The translations under genes were made by a program, and so were the position numbers. The notes under the pieces are model-generated. The model saw only the letters and a list, made by a program, of their open reading frames with translations, did not search any database and was not told the DNA's origin. Shown piece by piece: positions 43,392 through 51,529 of a DNA stretch of 64,000 bases. Each line of letters opens with the position of its first letter. Positions within the stretch are counted from its first letter, which is position 1. Source of the DNA: Flavobacteriales bacterium 34_180_T64 (lineage in GTDB: Bacteria; Bacteroidota; Bacteroidia; Flavobacteriales; Flavobacteriaceae); contig MAAR01000017.1 in NCBI GenBank assembly GCA_002162765.1, forward strand, positions 62,001 through 126,000. Reading direction: 5' to 3'.

Positions 43392-44735
43392 TTAAGAGAG
43401 CAAGTCGTCATTATTTTCTGGCTCAGAATTTCCTTCTGGTTCAGCACCATCATTTCCTGAAGGCGCATTGGCATCGGCATTATAATAGTCTTCGAATATC
43501 TCTTTCATATCGATACCATAGCGCTCTGCAAAATTCTTTTGAATCTCAGAATCTTTAGCTCTAATCTCTTGTAAAGCCTCAGCATAACTACTATAAACGC
43601 CTTGCATCACTTTTTCGTGGACTGGAATATTATCCATCATTTCTTGTCTAGCTTTTGCACTTGCTGTATGCATAGATGCTAAAGTTTCTCCGATATGCTC
43701 ATCTGTTTTAACACCTAAATGCTCTAAAATTGCAGCAAATTCTTGATCGGTTCTAGCCTTTAACGCAACTACATATCCATCATAATATTTTAAACGCTCT
43801 TCTGTATCTGATTTTAATTTTGCGCGATGTGTTTGTAAGTTACTGCGCAAGGAAGTCAATACTTTAATAGTCAAATTATGCTTGTGAACAAAACTATCTT
43901 TACTGGCAGCAAGGGTTGTATACGCATTTTTAAGACCTTCTAGCTCTTCTACTTTTTGCTCTAAAGTTGTAACTTTTCCAACGGCTTGCGCATATTCAGC
44001 AGATTGCTTATCGGCAATATCTTCTAGTTCTTGACGCGATTGCTTTAACAACGCATAATTCTCTTCAAGTTTAGCCTCAACTTCCTTCTTTTTCTCTAGT
44101 GCTTTGGTATGATTTTTAGTGGCTTCAACCATAGCATCTTTTAATTTTTCTTCAACTTCTTTGATTTCAACTTCACGATTTTTCAAACGTGTTACTGCGG
44201 CTTGACTTTTATATGACAATTCGCTTAAAAGTGTTTGTATATCAGCACTTTCAATACGTTGCTGAAACATGGCTTTCGCTTTATTGTCTGCAGCATCACG
44301 TATCTTTTGAGCTTCTTTAAACTCGGCCTGTTCCTTTTTTATTTTACTTTTACGGCCCCATAGGTTATTCCACCAAGTGTCTGGCTTTTTCTCGGCATCT
44401 TCAAGTTCAATTCTTGCACGTTCAAGTCCCTTTTGGGCATCATCGATTACTTTTTGCTCATTTGCATTTAATGATGAGAATTTTTCAAATATAATACCAA
44501 CTTCATCTTGATAATCCGTTAAATCTTTAATCGCATCAAGTAACGTACTCCTGTCCTTCTCTGCCATATGCACAACATCATCCAGAGTAGCATTTAGAAT
44601 CTTTTGGCGTGTTTGCGGATCATCTTCTTGAGCTAACTTAGATTTCATAGTATCAATGGCCTTTCCCCAATTGACATCTACTTTTTCAGTTTTCTCGTTA
44701 GAATTAGTTTCTAATAAATCAAAATCATCAGACAT
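43392..44735 (-). CDS. Long coiled-coil protein (AAA+ cluster gene 1)
   Basis: A 447-residue protein, acidic at both ends and coiled-coil through most of residues 75-400 (KGLERARIELEDAEKK, KEVEEKLKDAMVEATKNH, RQELEDIADKQSAEYAQAV). The C-terminus is an Asn/Glu/Pro-rich disordered tail ending NNDDLLS. No signal peptide or membrane helix. I recall similar Bacteroidota proteins labelled microtubule-binding from coiled-coil similarity, a label without meaning here. Some resemblance in shape to TelA/PspA-like helical proteins exists but no motif supports it. It is the first gene of the cluster and may be a scaffold or the ATPase substrate. Confidence 0.7.
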   Translation of the reverse strand: MSDDFDLLETNSNEKTEKVDVNWGKAIDTMKSKLAQEDDPQTRQKILNATLDDVVHMAEKDRSTLLDAIKDLTDYQDEVGIIFEKFSSLNANEQKVIDDAQKGLERARIELEDAEKKPDTWWNNLWGRKSKIKKEQAEFKEAQKIRDAADNKAKAMFQQRIESADIQTLLSELSYKSQAAVTRLKNREVEIKEVEEKLKDAMVEATKNHTKALEKKKEVEAKLEENYALLKQSRQELEDIADKQSAEYAQAVGKVTTLEQKVEELEGLKNAYTTLAASKDSFVHKHNLTIKVLTSLRSNLQTHRAKLKSDTEERLKYYDGYVVALKARTDQEFAAILEHLGVKTDEHIGETLASMHTASAKARQEMMDNIPVHEKVMQGVYSSYAEALQEIRAKDSEIQKNFAERYGIDMKEIFEDYYNADANAPSGNDGAEPEGNSEPENNDDLLS

Positions 44736-45032
44736 ATTGTATCGAATATTTAAGGTTGAACAATTTTTGGTTAAGCAATTTCGTTAAAATTTATCATTTT
44801 TTGAAATTAATACTGCTTAATTATTGGTAGCAAAATTCAATAAATTGTTACAAATGAGCCATACGATTTAAAAATGGTCTAAATACATGAGAATCTATAG
44901 CGAAACCTTGAAGTCACAAATATTAATAGTCAACCAATGCTTTTTTTTTGTAACAATTTTATTATGAAATAGTTACCGTTTCAATTAAAATTGTATATTT
45001 GATTACCAAACCAAATCTAAATAACTAGTATT
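44736..45032. other. Intergenic region upstream of the AAA+ cluster
   Basis: A 297-base AT-rich gap between divergent genes. It contains a T9 tract near 44941-44949 and a plus-strand TATATTTG near 44994. I find no convincing TAnnTTTG element for the minus-strand cluster, no RNA gene and no open frame worth reporting. The cluster promoter presumably lies here. Confidence 0.5.
44994..45001 (+). promoter_or_regulatory. Putative -7 element for the 45033 gene
   Basis: TATATTTG, 31 bases before the ATG. No convincing -33 element. Confidence 0.5.
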
Positions 45033-45260
45033 ATGTTATATAGTCTCTCAAACAAAACCCTACTAGTAAGCACAACTGAGCTTACATTCATCCTCATTAT
45101 TACGGCTGTTATATTTCTACTTTTTATAATCGTTGCGGTAATTAAAATGTATAAGTTAAAAGCAGAAAACAAGCGCCTTTTAGAGATGGACTCGTCTAAA
45201 ACTGATGCTAATAATAGCTATCAAGATTTTACTGAAGGTCACTTGTATGACAATAAATAA
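45033..45260 (+). CDS. Small single-span membrane protein (75 aa)
   Basis: A 75-residue protein with one strong hydrophobic helix (LTFILIITAVIFLLFIIVAVI, residues 17-37, quoted here in short as LTFILIITAVIFLLFIIV), then KMYKLKAENKRLLEMD, a helical stretch, and an acidic polar tail. It has its own promoter and a terminator at the end. Function unknown. It diverges from the AAA+ cluster, which could make it a partner, but this is position only. Confidence 0.65.
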   Translation: MLYSLSNKTLLVSTTELTFILIITAVIFLLFIIVAVIKMYKLKAENKRLLEMDSSKTDANNSYQDFTEGHLYDNK

Positions 45261-45261
45261 T

Positions 45262-45289
45262 AATAAAGCCTACAAATGCAGGCTTTATT
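45262..45289. terminator. Bidirectional intrinsic terminator
   Basis: Perfect 10-bp stem AATAAAGCCT/AGGCTTTATT (45262-45271 with 45280-45289), 8-nt loop, placed between the convergent small gene and ettA. Confidence 0.8.
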
Positions 45290-46981
45290 TTATCTCACAA
45301 GTTTTTTATACTTAATACGTTTCGGCATCAAATCGCCACCTAAACGTTTCTTCTTATTTTCTTCATAATCAGAAAAGCTACCTTCAAAGAAATACACTTG
45401 AGAATCGCCTTCAAAAGCTAATATGTGTGTACAAATTCGATCTAAGAACCATCTGTCGTGCGAAATAACTACCGCACATCCAGCGAAATTTTCAAGACCT
45501 TCTTCTAAAGCTCTTAATGTGTTGACATCTAAATCATTAGTAGGCTCATCAAGAAGTAATACATTACCCTCTTCTTTGAGTGTCATAGCCAAATGTAAGC
45601 GATTTCGTTCACCACCAGAAAGCAATTTTACTTTTTTATTTTGTTCGCTACCACTAAAGTTAAAACGACTTAAATATGCACGAGAATTCACTTGTCTTCC
45701 ACCCATCATAACCAGTTCTTGCTCATCACTAAAATTTTGCCATATGGATTTCTCAGGATCTATATTAGAGTGTTTTTGATCAACATAAGCCAATTTAGCA
45801 GTTTCACCAACTTTAAACTCTCCTTTGTCTGCATTTTCCTCACCCATAATCATCCTGAAAATGGTTGTTTTACCAGCACCATTAGGACCAATAATCCCAA
45901 CAATTCCAGCCTGAGGAAGACTAAAATTCAAATCGTCATATAATAATTTATCTTCATATCCTTTAGCGACTCCTATAGCCTCAATCACATTTGTTCCTAA
46001 GCGTGGTCCACTTGGAATATAAATCTCAAGTTTATCATCAAGTTGCTTTTGATCTTGATTCATTAACTTATCATAATTTTTCAAACGTGCTTTTTGCTTA
46101 GTTTGTCGACCTTTAGCTCCTTGACGTACCCATTCTAGCTCACGTTCTAAAGTTTTTTGACGCTTTGAAGCTACCTTACTTTCTTGAGCCATACGCTTAG
46201 ATTTTTGATCTAACCAAGAGGAATAATTTCCTTTCCAAGGAATGCCTTCTCCTCTATCGAGTTCTAAAATCCACCCAGCAACATTGTCCAGAAAGTATCT
46301 ATCATGCGTAACAGCGATAACAGTACCTTTGTATTGAGCCAAATGATGTTCTAACCAATGTACTGATTCAGCATCTAAATGATTGGTAGGCTCATCTAAT
46401 AATAATACATCAGGTTCTTGTAATAATAAACGACATAAAGCCACTCGACGACGTTCACCACCAGATAACACTCCAATTTTTTTGTCCCCATCTGGCGTAC
46501 GCAACGCATCCATAGCAATTTCTAATTTGGTATCTAATTCCCACGCATTAGCAGCATCAATTTCATCTTGGAGAACAGCCTGTCTGTTCATAAGCTTTTC
46601 CATTTTGTCAGGGTCTGAATAGACTTCTTCCATACCGAATTGCTCGTTAATCTTATTGTATTCATCAAGAATGGCTACAGTTTCGGCAGCGCCTTCTTTT
46701 ACAACATCCATTACTGTTTTCTCATCATCCAAAATAGGTTCTTGTTCAAGAAAACCAACAGAATAATCTTGTAAAAATGTTACATCTCCTTGATAATTTT
46801 TATCAACACCTGCAATAATTTTCAGAAGCGTTGATTTACCTGAACCATTCAGTCCTAAGATTCCAATTTTAGCACCATAAAAAAAGCTTAGGTAAATATT
46901 CTTTAGCACAGGCGTATTTGCACCTTGAAATGTCTTAGTAAGTCCAGACATTGAAAAAATCACTTTTTTATCATCACTCAT
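45290..46981 (-). CDS. ettA: Energy-dependent translational throttle protein EttA (ABC-F ATPase)
   Basis: A 563-residue ABC-F protein with two nucleotide-binding domains. Walker A GLNGSGKST and GPNGAGKTT, signatures LSGGERRR and LSGGERNR, and Walker B LLLDEPTNHLD and LLLDEPTNDLD are all present. The inter-domain linker (KSKRMAQESKVASKRQKTL) and arm region are of EttA length, and the C-terminus ends KRIKYKKLV as in EttA. EttA binds the ribosomal E site and gates the first elongation cycle by ATP/ADP ratio. Its start overlaps the stop of the small membrane-protein gene by one base. Confidence 0.93.
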   Translation of the reverse strand: MSDDKKVIFSMSGLTKTFQGANTPVLKNIYLSFFYGAKIGILGLNGSGKSTLLKIIAGVDKNYQGDVTFLQDYSVGFLEQEPILDDEKTVMDVVKEGAAETVAILDEYNKINEQFGMEEVYSDPDKMEKLMNRQAVLQDEIDAANAWELDTKLEIAMDALRTPDGDKKIGVLSGGERRRVALCRLLLQEPDVLLLDEPTNHLDAESVHWLEHHLAQYKGTVIAVTHDRYFLDNVAGWILELDRGEGIPWKGNYSSWLDQKSKRMAQESKVASKRQKTLERELEWVRQGAKGRQTKQKARLKNYDKLMNQDQKQLDDKLEIYIPSGPRLGTNVIEAIGVAKGYEDKLLYDDLNFSLPQAGIVGIIGPNGAGKTTIFRMIMGEENADKGEFKVGETAKLAYVDQKHSNIDPEKSIWQNFSDEQELVMMGGRQVNSRAYLSRFNFSGSEQNKKVKLLSGGERNRLHLAMTLKEEGNVLLLDEPTNDLDVNTLRALEEGLENFAGCAVVISHDRWFLDRICTHILAFEGDSQVYFFEGSFSDYEENKKKRLGGDLMPKRIKYKKLVR

Positions 46982-47163
46982 TATACACGTCCTTTTAATG
47001 CATTAAACACCCACGCAATAGCAAAAAAGCCAATTCCAACTGCTGCAAATCCCCAGCCAGCTACATCATCATATCTAAATGCACCTAAAGCAATTAAACC
47101 CAAGCCCACAATTATCATTATTGTGGTAGCCCATGCCAGCACCGTATTTTTATTCATTGCCAT
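46981..47163 (-). CDS. CAL67264-type small membrane protein
   Basis: A 60-residue protein with two membrane helices (WATTIMIIVGLGLIALGAF and GWGFAAVGIGFFAIAWVF) separated by RYDDVA. I recognise it as the CAL67264 family, small membrane proteins found in flavobacteria next to ettA. Function unknown. Stop and ettA start overlap (TAATG), so they are translationally coupled. Confidence 0.8.
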   Translation of the reverse strand: MAMNKNTVLAWATTIMIIVGLGLIALGAFRYDDVAGWGFAAVGIGFFAIAWVFNALKGRV

Positions 47164-47213
47164 TATAATCTCATTTTATAGTTAGTCAAACTACAAATAT
47201 CGTTCTTTTACAT

Positions 47214-47243
47214 AAAAAAAGCATCCATAATGGATGCTTTTTT
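47214..47243 (-). terminator. Terminator after the pirin operon
   Basis: A7-GCATCCA, short loop, TGGATGC-T7: near-perfect hairpin with long A and T runs directly after the pirin stop, upstream of the CAL67264 gene. Confidence 0.85.
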
Positions 47244-47246
47244 TAA

Positions 47247-48119
47247 TTAACTCACTGGGAGAAATCCCATTTTACCTTGTTGGTAATCTCTCATGGCTTC
47301 CATTATTTCAGTTTGAGTATTCATCACATATGGTCCCCAACTTTTGACTTTCTCATTAAATGGTTCGCCAGAAAGAAAAAGCAACTTACTTTTTTCATTT
47401 CCCTTTATTGTAAACCCTTCACCATCTCGGTTAAATTCAATGAATTGATTTTCATTTTGCTTCAAACCAATTGTATCATTAACAGTAACATTTCCATTCA
47501 ATAAATATATCATACTCTGATGTTTCGGATTTAATGTAATCGTTTCAAACCCATCAGGATCAATATCAATCATGAATGCATTCACGGATGTTTGAGTACT
47601 TATTTTGCCAGACTTTCCATTGTATGCACCAGCAATAATTTGAATTGCTACTTTTTCATCTTGAGATTTAACTATTGAAAAACCATCACTCTTTACATGT
47701 TGATAATTAGCGGCTATCATTTTCTTTTCAGCTGGTAAATTCAACCATAGTTGAATACCTTCTAACGTTCCACCTTTCTCAACAAAAGATTTTGTTGGTC
47801 CTTCGGCATGAACAATTCCTCGACCAGCGGTGGTCCATTGTACATCACCTGCTTTCACTATACTTTCATTACCAAGTGAATCTCGATGTAATTGTTCGCC
47901 TTGAATCAAAAATGTAATGGGCTCAAATCCTCTATGCGGATGGGGTCCTAAATCAAATGGATTATTTAACTCATCTATTTGATATGGTCCGTAATGATGT
48001 AATAATATAAATGGATCTACCATTTCTATATCTTGAGTTGGTAATGGCTGACGCAGTTTAATAGGTCCCATATTTACGAAGTCGCTTCGTCCAACATTCT
48101 TTATTGTAGTTTGTTTCAC
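47247..48119 (-). CDS. Pirin-family protein
   Basis: A 290-residue bicupin. The metal ligands of pirins are visible as PHPHRGFEPITF (two His near 58 and 60) and RGIVHAEGPTK (His and Glu near 100-103). Related bacterial proteins have quercetin 2,3-dioxygenase activity or act as redox sensors. It is the last gene of an operon with MarR, GNAT, FMN reductase and DoxX genes, a grouping that fits response to quinones or other electrophiles. Confidence 0.92.
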   Translation of the reverse strand: MKQTTIKNVGRSDFVNMGPIKLRQPLPTQDIEMVDPFILLHHYGPYQIDELNNPFDLGPHPHRGFEPITFLIQGEQLHRDSLGNESIVKAGDVQWTTAGRGIVHAEGPTKSFVEKGGTLEGIQLWLNLPAEKKMIAANYQHVKSDGFSIVKSQDEKVAIQIIAGAYNGKSGKISTQTSVNAFMIDIDPDGFETITLNPKHQSMIYLLNGNVTVNDTIGLKQNENQFIEFNRDGEGFTIKGNEKSKLLFLSGEPFNEKVKSWGPYVMNTQTEIMEAMRDYQQGKMGFLPVS

Positions 48120-48132
48120 TTTAATTTCCTTT

Positions 48133-48570
48133 CTATCTAATTTTATCTAACAGATCACTCAATTGCAAAGCTTCAGCCTCACTTAAATTATCTATTAAAT
48201 CGTTTTTTAAATTCTTTGAGATGTCGTCTAATAATAACAATCCCTTTTTAGTAATATTTATATGTACAACACGTCGATCATCAGGACAGGCGATACGTTC
48301 AATTAAATCTTTCGCGCATAATTTATCTGTTAATCGTGTTGCATTTGGCGCCCTTTCAATCATGCGCTCTTTAATAGTTTGTACCTTTATTGGGTCTCCT
48401 GCTCCTTTTAAAATTCTAAGAATATTAAATTGCTGCGGTGATATTCCATAAGGTTTAAAAAAATCATTTTGATGACTTTTGATCCAATTTGCCGTATAGA
48501 CAATATTTAATAAGGCCTTGACCTTATAGTTTGGAAACTTCGAATTTATATCTCTAGATAAATCTCCCAT
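48133..48570 (-). CDS. MarR-family transcriptional regulator
   Basis: A 145-residue winged-helix protein: GISPQQFNILRILKGAG, ERAPNATRLTDKLCAKDLI (recognition helix) and ACPDDRRVVHINITKKG (wing) are typical. A single Cys sits at the end of the recognition helix (LCAKD) and another in the wing (IACPDD), both suited to redox sensing, though this is inference. It lies inside the operon it probably represses; a 20-bp palindrome overlaps the operon promoter. Confidence 0.9.
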   Translation of the reverse strand: MGDLSRDINSKFPNYKVKALLNIVYTANWIKSHQNDFFKPYGISPQQFNILRILKGAGDPIKVQTIKERMIERAPNATRLTDKLCAKDLIERIACPDDRRVVHINITKKGLLLLDDISKNLKNDLIDNLSEAEALQLSDLLDKIR

Positions 48571-48580
48571 AGTTTATAAA

Positions 48581-48862
48581 TTATGCAATACGATCAATAT
48601 AGTCTCGGTTTTTCTTAAAAACAGCAGCAGCAAAAGGACATAAAGGAATTACTTTAATCCTATTAGCACGCATAAAGTCTACTGATGCTTGTATCAATTT
48701 ATAACCTACACCTTGACCCTTAAAATGTTCACTTACTTCTGTATGATCAATAATTATTTTATCTAAACCAGCATAAGTATAGGTCATTTCGGCTTCTTGA
48801 GTGCCTTCAATTTCTATATAGAACTTTCCTTTTTTACCATCATCAAAATGCTTAATATCCAT
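48581..48862 (-). CDS. Small GNAT-like N-acetyltransferase (YjdJ type)
   Basis: A 93-residue minimal GNAT domain. EMTYTYAGLDKIIIDHTEVSE is interrupted here by its strand turn, then FKGQGVGYKLIQASVDFMR binds acetyl-CoA and VIPLCPFAAAVFKKN ends the fold with the conserved Cys-Pro-Phe. The family is called Gcn5-related YjdJ-like; substrate unknown. It is the middle gene of the MarR operon, 2 bases after the reductase. Confidence 0.85.
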   Translation of the reverse strand: MDIKHFDDGKKGKFYIEIEGTQEAEMTYTYAGLDKIIIDHTEVSEHFKGQGVGYKLIQASVDFMRANRIKVIPLCPFAAAVFKKNRDYIDRIA

Positions 48863-48864
48863 AG

Positions 48865-49395
48865 TTATAAGTTGTCTTGGAATAATTTCACTCTAGACAC
48901 TAAACTTGTATTAAGCTCATCATTAATGATCTTTCCTTCAGAATAATTCTCATTAAATGATGGTAAAGAATAATCTGTAATAATATTTCCTCCCATATAA
49001 GGAAAACGTCCTTTTGCAATTTCCAAAACAGAGGCTCCTCCTCGTCCTCCTGGAGACGTTGCCATAAGAAGCATTGGAACATCGCTCCACAATTTACCAT
49101 CAACTCTAGACAACCAATCAAACAGGTTTTTAAAAACACTAGCATAAGCACCATTGTGTTCAGCAAGGGATATTATAATCCCATCAGAAGACTTGATCTT
49201 ATCTAAAAACTTATTTGCAATATCCGGGATACCATGATCAATTTCATAGTTCATACTATATAATGGAAGTACAAAATCATTCAAATCTAATACTTCGCTT
49301 TGAACATTAGTTAATAAACTAGCAGCATATTCCACTAATTGTTTATTGATAGATGTTCTACTATCACTTCCAGCAAAGGCTATAATGTTTTTCAT
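48865..49395 (-). CDS. NAD(P)H-dependent FMN reductase-like flavoprotein
   Basis: A 176-residue flavodoxin-like protein. IIAFAGSDSRTSINKQLVEY binds the FMN phosphate, LPLYSMNYE-like text is near residue 45, and LLMATSPGGRGGASVLEIA near residue 107 is the family second loop. It belongs to the NADPH-dependent FMN reductase/azoreductase group. In the operon it probably reduces quinones or similar electrophiles. It starts 1 base after the DoxX gene ends. Confidence 0.88.
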   Translation of the reverse strand: MKNIIAFAGSDSRTSINKQLVEYAASLLTNVQSEVLDLNDFVLPLYSMNYEIDHGIPDIANKFLDKIKSSDGIIISLAEHNGAYASVFKNLFDWLSRVDGKLWSDVPMLLMATSPGGRGGASVLEIAKGRFPYMGGNIITDYSLPSFNENYSEGKIINDELNTSLVSRVKLFQDNL

Positions 49396-49396
49396 T

Positions 49397-49756
49397 CTAA
49401 TTTTTTGATTTACGTTTATTAAATATATACGAGATTACGAGTAATACTAACGCAATACCTGCGGTCCATTGACCTCCGTCGCTTACCATATAATGTGCAA
49501 AAAAGGCTAGAGTAAAAGCATAAAAGAATCCAGCATAAGCCCACTCTTTTAAAGCTTTAAAATTTGACTGCCATAAAGCATACACACCAAGTAATTTGGC
49601 AACGGCATATGGGTAAATGATATAGGTTGGATACCCAAAATTAGTAAATACCGCTTCTATATCATCATGTTTAAAAAAATACATACTTGCAGAAAACAAC
49701 ATTAATAAAGTTAGTAATATAGTTGCGATGTAATAAATAGTTTTATCTCTTTTCAT
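49397..49756 (-). CDS. DoxX-like membrane protein
   Basis: A 119-residue protein with four membrane helices (IYYIATILLTLLMLFSASMYF, cut here, then PYAVAKLLGVYAL, WAYAGFFYAFTLAFFAHY and GIALVLLVISYIFN). The Asp-containing FKHDD loop and AKLLG match the DoxX-like superfamily. First gene of the MarR operon. Function in redox stress is plausible from context only. Confidence 0.82.
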   Translation of the reverse strand: MKRDKTIYYIATILLTLLMLFSASMYFFKHDDIEAVFTNFGYPTYIIYPYAVAKLLGVYALWQSNFKALKEWAYAGFFYAFTLAFFAHYMVSDGGQWTAGIALVLLVISYIFNKRKSKN

Positions 49757-49779
49757 TTCTTGAAGTTTTAATTATAGCA

Positions 49780-49819
49780 CAAATATATACAAAATATATT
49801 TATATTCCTAGGAATATAA
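49780..49819 (-). promoter_or_regulatory. Promoter and palindromic operator of the MarR operon
   Basis: On the minus strand TATATTTG (49780-49787) lies 23 bases before the DoxX start. Just upstream is TTATATTCCTAGGAATATAA (49800-49819), a perfect 20-bp palindrome that would cover the -33 region. Size and position suit a MarR dimer site. Confidence 0.72.
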
Positions 49820-49900
49820 TTCCATGTAATATTATTTAACAAAACATTCACTTTTTAAACATCATCTACTTTCGTAAATTCGTAGCAAATAAATGCATGT

Positions 49901-51529
49901 ATGGATATCAACTTCAATAAAAACGAAGATCACAATAAACTACTCCTCTCAGACCTCAAACGACGTTTTGCAAAAGTAAAACTTGGTGGTGGTCAAAACC
50001 GTATAGAGAAACATCACAGTAAAGGCAAGATGACCGCAAGAGAGCGGATTGACTATTTACTAGATTCAAAGTCCAAACAAATAGAAATTGGAGCTTTTGC
50101 TGGTGAGGATATGTATATGGAACATGGCGGATGTCCTTCGGGAGGTGTTGTTGTTAAAATTGGGTACATCAAGGGTAAACAATGTGTTGTTGTCGCCAAT
50201 GACGCTACTGTTAAAGCTGGTGCTTGGTTTCCTATAACAGGTAAAAAGAATTTAAGAGCTCAAGAAATAGCAATAGAAAATAGATTACCAATTATTTATT
50301 TGGTGGATTCGGCTGGTGTTTATTTACCAATGCAGGATAAAATATTTCCTGACAAAGAGCATTTTGGAAGAATATTTAGAAACAACGCAGTAATGAGTAG
50401 CATGGGAATTACTCAAATAGCTGCTGTAATGGGCAGCTGTGTTGCCGGAGGTGCTTATTTACCTATTATGAGTGATGAAGCGATAATTGTAGATAAAACT
50501 GGTAGTATTTTCTTAGCTGGAAGTTATTTAGTTAAAGCAGCAATTGGCGAAAGTATTGATAATGAAACTTTAGGTGGTGCAACAACACATTGTGAGATTT
50601 CTGGTGTAACAGATTATAAGGCTAAAGATGATAAGGACGCTTTAGACACTATAAAAAATTTAGTAGATAAACTTGGAGATTATAACAAAGCTGGTTTTAA
50701 TAGAGCAAAACCAGGTAAACCTAAAGAAAATCCTGAAGAAATATATGGCATTCTCCCAAAGAGTAGAGCCGATCAGTATGACATGAAAGAAATTATCAAA
50801 CGTATTGTTGATAATTCTGAATTTGATGAATATAAAGAAGGATATGGTAAAACTATTATAACAGCTTATGCGAGAATTGATGGTTGGGCAGTTGGTATTG
50901 TTGCCAATCAACGTAAATTAGTTAAAACTAAAAGCGGTGAAATGCAATTTGGTGGTGTTATTTATAACGACAGTGCCGATAAAGCCACGCGCTTTATTGC
51001 CAATTGTAATCAAAAGAAAATTCCTTTAGTATTTTTACAAGATGTCACCGGATTTATGGTTGGTAGCAAAAGTGAACATGGTGGCATTATTAAAGATGGC
51101 GCTAAAATGGTAAATGCGGTCAGTAATTCAGTAGTTCCAAAATTCACAATTGTTATTGGCAATAGTTACGGCGCTGGAAATTATGCCATGTGTGGAAAAG
51201 CGTATGATCCAAGATTAATTGTAGCTTGGCCTAGTGCTGAACTTGCTGTAATGAGCGGAAATAGTGCTGCTAAGGTATTGTTGCAAATTGAAACGGCATC
51301 TTTAAAAAAGAAAGGTGAAAAAATCACCCCTGAAAAGGAAGCTGAACTCTTCAATAAGATTAAAGACAGATATGACAGTCAAGTATCACCATATTATGCC
51401 GCAGCAAGAATTTGGACTGATGCAATTATTGATCCATTAGATACTCGAACTTGGATTAGCTTGGGCATTGAAGCTGCAGACCACGCTCCTATTGAGAAAG
51501 CATTTAATTTGGGTGTTTTACAGGTCTAA
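49901..51529 (+). CDS. Acyl-CoA carboxylase beta subunit (methylcrotonyl-CoA carboxylase-like)
   Basis: A 542-residue carboxyltransferase. The ARERIDYLLD start region, MEHGGCPSGGVV, SCVAGGAYLPIMSDEAI and LAGSYLVKAAIGE in the N-domain and GFMVGSKSEHGGIIKDGAKM and GAGNYAMCGKAYDPR in the C-domain show it complete. HGGIIKDGAKMV and the insertion pattern fit methylcrotonyl-CoA carboxylase beta more than propionyl-CoA carboxylase, so leucine breakdown is likely. No biotin-carrying alpha subunit is in the window. It is coupled to the MFS gene by a one-base overlap (TAATG). Confidence 0.85.
   Translation: MDINFNKNEDHNKLLLSDLKRRFAKVKLGGGQNRIEKHHSKGKMTARERIDYLLDSKSKQIEIGAFAGEDMYMEHGGCPSGGVVVKIGYIKGKQCVVVANDATVKAGAWFPITGKKNLRAQEIAIENRLPIIYLVDSAGVYLPMQDKIFPDKEHFGRIFRNNAVMSSMGITQIAAVMGSCVAGGAYLPIMSDEAIIVDKTGSIFLAGSYLVKAAIGESIDNETLGGATTHCEISGVTDYKAKDDKDALDTIKNLVDKLGDYNKAGFNRAKPGKPKENPEEIYGILPKSRADQYDMKEIIKRIVDNSEFDEYKEGYGKTIITAYARIDGWAVGIVANQRKLVKTKSGEMQFGGVIYNDSADKATRFIANCNQKKIPLVFLQDVTGFMVGSKSEHGGIIKDGAKMVNAVSNSVVPKFTIVIGNSYGAGNYAMCGKAYDPRLIVAWPSAELAVMSGNSAAKVLLQIETASLKKKGEKITPEKEAELFNKIKDRYDSQVSPYYAAARIWTDAIIDPLDTRTWISLGIEAADHAPIEKAFNLGVLQV

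Noticed and set aside
43392-44735. TelA or PspA assignment for the coiled-coil protein
   Set aside because: The resemblance is only overall helicity and charge; no motif of either family was found.
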